Of a stretch of 64,000 nucleotides of DNA, positions 56,139 to 64,000 are shown piece by piece; the first letter of the stretch is position 1, and each line of letters opens with the position of its first letter. The position numbers and the translations under genes were made by a program. The notes below the pieces were generated by a model. It saw nothing but the letters and a program-made list of their open reading frames with translations, was not told the DNA's origin and did no database searches. Source of the DNA: Xiphydria camelus (lineage: Eukaryota > Arthropoda > Insecta > Hymenoptera > Xiphydriidae); assembly GCA_963678675.1 (NCBI GenBank), contig OY783193.1, positions 28,372,750 through 28,436,749 of the forward strand, written 5' to 3'.

Positions 56139-59047
56139 CGCCAACGACCCGTCCGCTCAACTACGGCTAATCTCCAGTCATCCTCCAATTTCCGCTGCTG
56201 CTGCTTAAATTCCAACTCTCTGCGTTCGCATCTCGACCTGCTTAAGGGCCACCTTGACTTCAACCTACTGTACCATGTCATAGCTGTAACGGAGACTTGG
56301 CTATCTCCAGACATTCCACACTCGGTTGTCAACCTCCCAGGCTACTCCATCTTCAGACAGGACCGTAATGTTCATGGTGGTGGTGTGGCACTCTACGTCC
56401 ATGAGACACTCTCAGCCACTGTCCTCGCTAGCTCAAGTGCATTAGGTGCATACTACAGGAAATTAAAAAAACGATTTGACTCCAACGGTCGGCCAGGCAC
56501 GATAGAATTCCTCATGTGTGAAGTTTTCAGACGTGGCTTTCCACCTGTCTTTGTTGCCGCCATCTATCGACCACCGCACGTTCCATTCACTACTCCGACG
56601 GACTTTGGACTATTACTGTCATCCTCTATGGAAAACTACGCCCACAAAATTATTATGGGTGACTTCAACGCGGACCAACTATAAGTGATAATTTTGATGC
56701 AAGATATATAAAGACACTGTTAAATGATCATTCTCTAAAACTGGTTGACCATGGATTCACCCACATAACAAGCATCTCAGAAACATGGTTTGACCTCTGC
56801 ATTGTCGACGAATCTGATGAGGTCTGCGACTGGGGTAAATCTGATCTACCACTGGGAGCTGGTCATCATCTGATTTACGTTGTTCTCCTCATACAGTACA
56901 TACAGCAACTACCTAAAACAATAACAACGCGTCGTCTGCACAAGCTAACTGAACAGTCGTCATTAGACGAGTTCAATGAAATCGACTGGATGGCCATCAC
57001 CAATACTGCCACTGTGGATGCAGCCACCGAGAAATTCTACGAACAATTCTTCATGTGTCTGGACTCAATCGCACCGCCCATTGTGGCAACAGTCAACTCT
57101 CTTAAGCATGCCCCATGGCTCACATCAGAGCTGAGGATTACTCAGCGCTCGGTGCGGACTGTCTACCACCGCTATAGACGCAACAGGAAAAAGGCTGACC
57201 TCTTAGAATATAGAGAAAAACGGGACAATCTGCGCGACCAACTTGCACTTGCCAGGATAGCCTTCTATCGCTCGAGACTTCAAAGACTGTCCCCGACTGC
57301 TATGTGGCTAGAGCTTCGCAAACTGGGACTTATCAATTCCATATGCTCACCACCACTAATATTACCAGCGGAAGAACTCAACAACGCTCTCGCCCAGGTC
57401 TCGATAAGCATACATCCTTCTGAAAGTGCGACCGAAGTGCCACCACCGACTAATAGACCCGAATTTAATCTGGAGCATGTTGGCCCTGGTATGGTTGAGA
57501 AAGCACTCCGAGGTATGAGATCGAATGCCACAGGCGCCGATGGAATGAACTCGCGAATGCTTCTTTCGACACTAAACATCGTCATCTGCTTTTTTGTTGT
57601 GCTCTTCAACCGCTCAATAACTGATTGCTGGTTTTCCACTTCGTGGAAGAAAGCCGTAGTGGTCCCCATCATCAAAGTCAGTGCCCCGAAGTCAGCAAGT
57701 GATTATCGTCCAGTATCGCTGTTGCCTGCAATCAGCAAAGTTCTCGAGCGCCTCATCTTTGACCAGATAACAGCATACATCAAACGTCATTCCATTCTTG
57801 ACCCGTGGCAATGTGGCTTCAGAGCAGGCCACAGCACAGCAACAGTCCTACTCAAGCTAGTCAACGACATTAGACATGGAAAGGACAGGCGTCAAACAGG
57901 TCACAATTTTAGTACTCTTCGATTTCTCAAAGGCTTTTGACACGGTACCACACGACTTACTTCTCCGCAAACTGTGAAAGTTGGGATTCTCCAAAAGTGC
58001 CATTTCCTGGATGGCGTCCTATCTTGGCGGTAGGCAACAAGCCGTTAAATATGATGGTAACCTCCTCACCAACTGGATTGCAACGAGCACTGGTGTGCCT
58101 CAAGGCTCTGTCTTAGGACCGCTGTTGTTCTCGCTGTTCATAAACGACATAGGACAAGACATTCGCTCTGCGAAACGGCTACTGTTTGCTGATGACCTCC
58201 AGATCTACGCCACATGCTCACCGGCTGACTTAGCAAGATGCATCCAAGAACTCAATAGCGACATTATTGCCATACGAGAATGGGCTGGGAGAAACCGTTT
58301 GAAACTGAATCTTCTAAAGACAAAGGCAATCATCCTGGGCAACAATCGTCTCATTAACCAGATCAATTTTGTGGACCTGCCCTCATTAAGTGATGGAACT
58401 GTTAACATTCCGTTCGAATCGTCTGTCAGGAATCTTGGATTTATCCTTGACTCCAAAATGACATTCCAGAAGCACATCGCCAGTGTCTCCTCCAAAGTCA
58501 ACGGTGTATTCTACAGGCTGCAGCAACTACGCGACTACACGGACACCAACATGCGTAAAAACCTGATCTCAACGCTTATTTTACCGCACATTAACTACTG
58601 TTCATCCGTGCTTTTGGGTGCAGGGACAGTAAAGGATCTAAGATTGCAGAGGCTAGTCAACAAAGGCATTAGGTATATCTACGGTCTACCTCGTGATGAA
58701 CCCATATCTTAGCATCGACGCAGATTAGACTGGCTATCAGTTAACAGTGCCAGCAAGCATTCCGTAGCGTGCCTAATATATAAACTTCTATACCAGGAGA
58801 CGTCGCACTTCCTCAGAGACTTGTTATTTAACCGTGTAGCAGGACGCGCAGTGAGGAATCAGCAAAATCACCAGCTATGCGTTCCTAAGCATAGAACCTG
58901 TGCTTCTGGCAATGCGTTTGCTGTTTCTGGTCCGGTAATCTGGAACTCTATTCCGAAGTAAATCAAATCTGTCTCTTCCTTTAGCATCTTTAAATCCAGC
59001 CTAAAGCGTCACCTCATTGCACAGGAAACCGCTAACAATTCCATTTA
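56139..59047 (+). pseudogene. ORF2 of non-LTR element 2, several frame breaks and stops
   Basis: It starts in frame after the ORF1 TAA with RQRPVRSTTA and FRCCCLNSNSLRSHL. Endonuclease landmarks are VTETWLSP, GGGVALYVHE, YRPPHVPF and MGDFNADQL. A frameshift follows at about 56682, then SDNFDARYI continues. The reverse transcriptase has SASDYRPVSLLPAISKVL, a frameshift near 57897 just before FDFSKAFDTVPH, and a TGA at 57976 within RKL-KLGFSK. It then gives VPQGSVLGPLLF and FADDLQIYATCSP. TAG at 58710 interrupts the tail. The endonuclease has a local insert after ASSSALG (about 56,445-56,490) that element 1 lacks. Confidence 0.85.
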
Positions 59048-59428
59048 ACAGACAAAATTTTGGCCAACTCACTGGGCGACGGGTCTTTCTCACCTCCCAT
59101 TCGAGGTTAACTAGTAGCAATATCGATTAATATTTTATGCCTTATTAAATTTTTGTTTATCTTGTTAGCTTCTATTTTATTACCTATAATAGCTTCTATT
59201 TTATTTTATTTTATTTTGTTTAATTTTGTTTTACATCATTTTATCTTATGTTATCGCTTACTACAATAAGTTATATTCTACTATAATATGAGGGAGAGTA
59301 TTCTACTCAACCACAATCGCAAATGTTACTCTGAACATCAACCCCTACCTGTATACATATATCACTGTACCATGCTACTCTTGCAGCTTGCTGCGACATT
59401 TATTCAATTTGAATAATAAATCTACCTT

Positions 59429-59724
<296 letters not shown>

Positions 59725-60144
59725 AGCCGCGTGAGTATAGCGTGGTGTGTCTCTATGTCTCCGTACTTCTCTACTTCTCTGCATTATTTCGCACACAGTC
59801 GCTTTCTGCTACTTACCTCCACACGCTATTTCTCGCGGGCTTCTCTCTCGTGTGATTTTCTTTCCTGTGGAAGCCTGTAGCTAAGCGCCTAGCTGGATTA
59901 TCACTGGCGTCTCCGGCTTAGAGGTTAGACTATCTGCTATCTCTGAGTGACCGCGCATGCCCGCTTCCCCGCTGACTTTCTCCTCGACCTTCTCCCTTAT
60001 CCACTTGTGGAATAACCCAGTACCGCCGCCTGGGTTACTCGCTTGGAACTAGTACTTTCTCCTCAACTTTCTCCCTATCTCTCACTCGTCTCGACTTCAA
60101 AGTTACCATTCCCTATAAACGCTCTTACATTGTCATTTAAACTA

Positions 60145-61240
60145 TGGCGGACCAAACACGTAGACCTCTTCGTCTCAATTCTCCCACTAACCCTAGGTTC
60201 TCACTATCTTCATCCGATTCGAGTCGTAATCGTACTAAGCCCAGCTAGAGTCTGAGGAGGCCTCGAAATCGGATAAAGCCAACGCGGTCAAGAAAGATAC
60301 TCGCGAAACTCGGACCTCTGCTACTCATAATGCCATGATGGAGCGATTCGACGTACTCAGCGAAGGTCAAGACCGGATATTTAAGGTCCTGCAGGATCTC
60401 CCCGCCATGCGCACAGCCCTAGAGTCGGTTGTAACTGATGTGTCTGCCTTGAAGATAACCACTGACCAACTGGAAACCACGACAAATAAGCTAACGCAAG
60501 AGGGTGCTGACTTTAGACAAGCCCTGGGAAGCTTTGAAGCGCGTTTGAACGCCATGGCGACTACAACGGCTTTAACCTCTGGACCCTCTACTGTTAGCCC
60601 CACTACTGAGCAACTCACTGCTGCCGCCAACTCCAACACGCTGTTAACCCAGCGCACTCTAGCCAGTCATTCAACCAATCAGGAGCTGGTGGTCTCAGGC
60701 ATCCCTGCTAGCGCAGTCACACAAGAGACGGCCCCCCAACTTTTTCAAGCCATTCTGGGTTTACTCAAAATTCAAACCACTGAGGGCGACATCACGAGCA
60801 CTAGACTACTCTGCAAGCCTCAAATGCTCCAGGCAACCAACACACTAGACCAAGTGGAAGCTACTGTGCCATCACGAATTCCATTCGCTGTTGTTTGCAA
60901 AGATAATCTTCTAGTTAAAAGAATTATCACTGCTAAACGGAAATTTGGAGCACTCAAACTAACCTAACTTAAAGAATATATGACTAGTCAAGGTGTCACT
61001 CTTAACTCATCTATGCGCTCCGTGAATTCTACAGTAAACCTCAACGAGATGATGCCTGGATACACTTATCGCTTACTCGCTGAAGCTAAGACCACTCTTA
61101 AGGTGGCTGGGTATAAATGTATATGGTGCACTTCTGGAGCAATACTAGCCAAAAAATCTGACGGAGGACTCATACACACGATTTCATCAAAAGACGATTT
61201 GCCAAAATTAATCAGCCTCTACTCCTCTCAGCTCATTTGA
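60145..61240 (+). pseudogene. ORF1 of non-LTR element 3, frameshift and one stop
   Basis: ATG at 60145 gives MADQTRRPLRLN, rich in Ser/Arg. A frame change near 60,240-60,250 leads to EASKSDKANAVKKDTR and the coiled coil (LQDLPAMRTALESVVTDV). TAA at 60965 interrupts the place where element 2 has LSQVDK. It then continues to YKCIWCTSGAILAKK and ends CTC-ATT-TGA. The following codons (LTKPVHA) lead in the same frame into ORF2. Confidence 0.7.
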
Positions 61241-62332
61241 CTTACTAAGCCTGTCCACGCATTACAGCATTATCCTAATGACAAAAACCAAGACAGTTTT
61301 CGAGCCTGTTGCCTTAACATCAACTCTCTCCGTTCGCATCTCGATATACTGAAGTACCATCTCGACAACAACCCCCAGTACCAGCTGATTGCTGTCACGG
61401 AAACCTGGCTTGCTGGAAAAATCCCGTCCTCTACCGTGACCATCTCTGGGTTCAATCTCATACGCAATGATAGAAATGTTAACGGAGGTGGAGTCGGACT
61501 TTACATCCACGAGTCACTGTCGGTCAAGGTTATCTCCATGTCTGACGCGACGTGGACAGGCAAACTCGGTACTCCTGAGTATCTATGCTGTGAAGTCAGC
61601 GAATCTCATATGGAATCTGTGTTTGCAGCAGTTGTCTACCGTCCGCCCCATGCACCATCCACCTTCCCACGAGACCTTGGACTCATTATCGCCGATGCTA
61701 TGGAGGGTTACAGCCACAAAATAATCCTTGGGGACTTCAATGCCGATCAGCTGTCCAACAACTTCGATGCACAATATATTAGATCACTGCTGCGAAGCAA
61801 CTCCCTCACTCTGGTCAATCATGGTTTTACGCATGTCACGGAAACCTCCTCAACTTGGCTAGATCTTTGTCTTGTTGACGAATCCGATAAGGTCTTGTCA
61901 TATGGAAAATGTGATGTGTGATCTGATCATTGGGAGCAGGTCATCATCTAATTCACGTTGCGATTGAGACTCATCGACTTCTTCCTAAGACTAAGTTCAT
62001 CTCTACTCGTAAACTAAATCACATTCAGGAGGCTGAAGAAGAACTCAATTCTATCGACTGGACATTGATGATAGATCGGGCGCCCCCTACAGACGCTGCA
62101 CTTGATAACTTCTACCAACGATTTTTGCACGTAATCGATCGCGTCGCGCCCATCACTAAAAATAGGGTTAACTCTACCTCTCATGCTCAATGGGTGACAC
62201 CTGAGCTGAAAAATGCCGAAAAAGTCACTCGAACTGTCTACAGGCGCTGGAGAAGGAAACAGAAGGAAAAAGGATTTGCTTGAATACAGGCTAAAACGCA
62301 AGCAATGGCTCACTGAATTAGCTGATGCCAGG
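61241..62332 (+). pseudogene. ORF2 endonuclease of non-LTR element 3, truncated
   Basis: It runs in frame from the ORF1 stop: LTKPVHALQHY, then RACCLNINSLRSHL, VTETWLAG, GGGVGLYIHES, YRPPHAPS, LGDFNADQLSNNFDAQYI and STWLDLCLVDES. A frame change lies at 61,915-61,930 before GAGHHLIHV, and another near 62,258 within the basic RRKQKEK stretch. It ends at 62333 by insertion of family L. The region after GDFNADQL is unbroken here, unlike in elements 1 and 2. Confidence 0.75.
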
Positions 62333-62334
62333 AT

Positions 62335-62922
62335 CAAGAGACACGGTAGTGTCTCGCAGCATGTTCATTCAAGTCGTCAGAACGACGCCACTAGCTCTGT
62401 CGCCGCGAACACCCGTGTATCATTACAGGAAAAATGTCTGCCCCCTTCACCCCTCAATTTTAACATCGAATTTTCTCAATAAATATACGGTTATAACCAA
62501 AACTATGCTTAGTTACGCCATATAAATCGACTATTCTCTATCGATAGAGACCAGAGTAAATGTTGTAAGTTGCATATTAACAGAGATTTTTCCTTAGCAA
62601 CACGAAGCCACGCCCCTCGCGCCTCAAAAGTCGAGAATCTGATTTCTCGGGCGATATATATATATGTCAAAATCTCACAAAAATTCCGCCTATCTTCGAC
62701 GATATTCGGCAATGGTCGGAAATGTATACACAAATGCGGTCATACGCATACGCCATCAAATGTATGTGAAGAGTGTGTGAGAGAATATATTCCTTGAATG
62801 TTTAGTTGTTTTTCAAAGCTAATAAAATATTTCCATTCGCGAAACGATTTCAATCGCATTTTTTAGATCCTCGGACGCGCTTGTTAATAAAAAGTAAAAA
62901 TTCAGTGTAATCGGAGTAGTGA
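62335..62922 (+). repeat. Family L element, complete copy
   Basis: It starts CAAGAGACACGGTAGTGTCT, a hairpin with 7-bp arms, and ends 'cggagtagtga' at 62922 before family A sequence. It contains 'tgcttagttacgccatataa' and 'cgggcgatatatatatatgt', with no long frame. Copies: 29386-29972 (inverse), 16684-16800 and 12565-12720 (partial). The class is not known to me. It lacks terminal inverted repeats. Confidence 0.65.
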
Positions 62923-63440
62923 ATCTCAATAGTGGTGAATGTGACAGACGCTCCGTATAGTTTAATAATCGTTTGTATTTTTTTTGGAATATCGAGATAG
63001 TGAACGGATGCAGTGGTATTCTTCTCTAGTTGCCTGTGCATCAAGAAAGGAGCAGGAAAGGAGACGGTATCAGAAGAATTGCCATCAGATAAGTTTAATC
63101 GCCATCTGACAGCTTTAACCTCACGTTCAATGGAAGGACAATATCTTTGTGTTCGTTCTATTTTTTGTTTTCAGGGTCATGCGAGCACGGGAAACAATCG
63201 AAGAAAATCAGTCATCAATACAAGCCGTGGCAGAATAGGAGATGAAATGTAATTGGATCACAATAATCAAGTAATTACTTTATCACTATTTTTCTCTATC
63301 GATATATTTCCTCTTTCGTACTATCACAAGTTCCAATTTACACACCGACCTGTCAAACCTGAAGTGTACACGTACCGCACTTCTATTTCATCTCTTCTTC
63401 GTCTCCGGTGTAACGACGGTCAATGAGGAATTACTGATAC
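62923..63440 (+). repeat. Family A repeat, plus orientation
   Basis: It contains 'gtggtgaatgtgacagacgc', 'attctattttttgttttcag', 'ctttcgtactatcacaagtt' and 'ccgacctgtcaaacctgaag', in the same order as the inverse copy at 29973-30484. It ends 'acggtcaatgaggaattact', which lacks the family L insertion found at the equivalent place near 29,972. Confidence 0.65.
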
Positions 63441-63574
63441 CGATTAGGCAGATAAGTGCTGAATAACGTAGTATAATACGCGAAAGAGGTAATATATCAT
63501 TTTTAATAATTCTGTCATTATTAGAATATAATTGATTAATTCAGATATAGTTTTTTAATTTCTACACTCGAGTA

Positions 63575-63964
63575 AGTTCGGTATATTTTAAATAGTGAAA
63601 TGCTGCATATGCTTATGTAATTTACATTCTGCTACAGATCGTATGCAAACCCGAGGAGGTTTCTTTCGAAAGAGGGATCATCCACTTGTTGTTCCAAAAA
63701 GAACCAGTTGCATTCATTGCATTTGACAGGTCGGTATATAAATTGGTTCTTAATTTTTACGCTGAGTAAGTTCGGTATATTTTAAAAGTGAAATGCTGCA
63801 TATAATTGTGTAATTGACAATTTGTTACAGATCGTTTGCGAACCCGAGGAGGTTTCTTTCCAACGAGGGATCATCCACTTGTTGTTCCAACCACAACCAG
63901 TTGCATTCATTGCATTTGACAGGTCGGTATATAAAAATTGGTAGTATAATACGAAAGAGGAAAT
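63575..63964 (+). repeat. Two tandem 194-bp units containing empty transposon target sites
   Basis: Units begin 'gtatattttaaatagtgaaa' (63581) and 'gtatattttaaaagtgaaat' (63775). Each includes 'ctgcatat', 'ttacagatcg', 'gaggaggtttctttc' and 'ggatcatccacttgttgttc'. The same sequence flanks the transposon at 1135-4507, where AAAT is duplicated. Here AAAT is single (63598-63601, 63791-63794). Confidence 0.75.
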
Positions 63965-64000
63965 ATATCATTTTTCTTAATTCTGTCATTATTAGAATTG

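Larger units (their letters stand above)
59725..62334 (+). mobile_element. Non-LTR retrotransposon 3 (CR1/L2-like), 3' half missing
   Basis: A 5' UTR (59725-60144) is followed by ORF1 (60145-61240) and the endonuclease part of ORF2 (from 61241). Similarity ends at 62333 after LADARIK, where a family L repeat is inserted. No reverse transcriptase remains. It is a third subfamily, distinct from elements 1 and 2. Confidence 0.8.

Overview
The window is eukaryotic, probably insect DNA, and resembles a gene-poor, transposon-rich region of an ant or wasp genome. That assignment is an inference from the AT-rich background, the TE families present (PIF/Harbinger, Tc1/mariner-like, Helentron-type, CR1/L2-like non-LTR) and fragments of a small insect gene family with a DUF4806-like tail. 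No bacterial operon, CRISPR array, rRNA or convincing tRNA was seen. Almost every open reading frame that can be interpreted belongs to a mobile element, and most are broken or truncated.

Layout. 1-5,200: fold-back repeat family A, interrupted by a 3.4-kb DNA transposon (1135-4507) with terminal inverted repeats (TIRs), a 4-bp AAAT target-site duplication (TSD) and a decayed DUF7869-like protein ending in two AT-hooks. 5,300-15,300: MITEs and long fold-backs, possibly inside a 5-kb element with long inverted arms near 9,960 and 15,215. 15,382-21,228: a solo LTR (TSD ACTC) split by a 5.2-kb DNA element (15935-21148) with 750-bp TIRs, which encodes a FEN/XPG-like nuclease with a cysteine-rich CXC tail. 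21,300-31,050: MITEs, a 1.6-kb palindrome, mariner-like transposase fragments, a DUF4806-like gene remnant and two arrays of palindromic GCCCAAT motifs. 31,270-33,665: a Helentron-type endonuclease remnant cut by a Harbinger element. 33,666-42,181: three copies of one non-autonomous Harbinger-like element nested inside each other, then further interrupted, once by an element that itself holds a second Harbinger relic. 42,186-44,337: a TTAA-flanked element full of TGTTGGCAACA palindromes, then a single terminus of the FEN/XPG element. 44,500-48,040: a DUF4806-like gene whose introns are full of MITEs. 48,082-49,171: a 1.1-kb fold-back MITE.

50,016-62,334: three different but related non-LTR retrotransposons lie head-to-tail, each starting right after a (TC)n tract. 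In all three, ORF1 and ORF2 share one reading frame, are separated by a single stop codon, and ORF2 has no AUG before its endonuclease domain. The peptide just after the stop is conserved. This points to stop-codon readthrough, or another non-AUG mechanism, plus targeting of TC microsatellites. The window ends in more family A repeat, including two unoccupied copies of the site used by the transposon at 1135-4507.

Translations, splice sites, TIRs and TSDs were read by eye. Family names come from motif recognition, not from searches.
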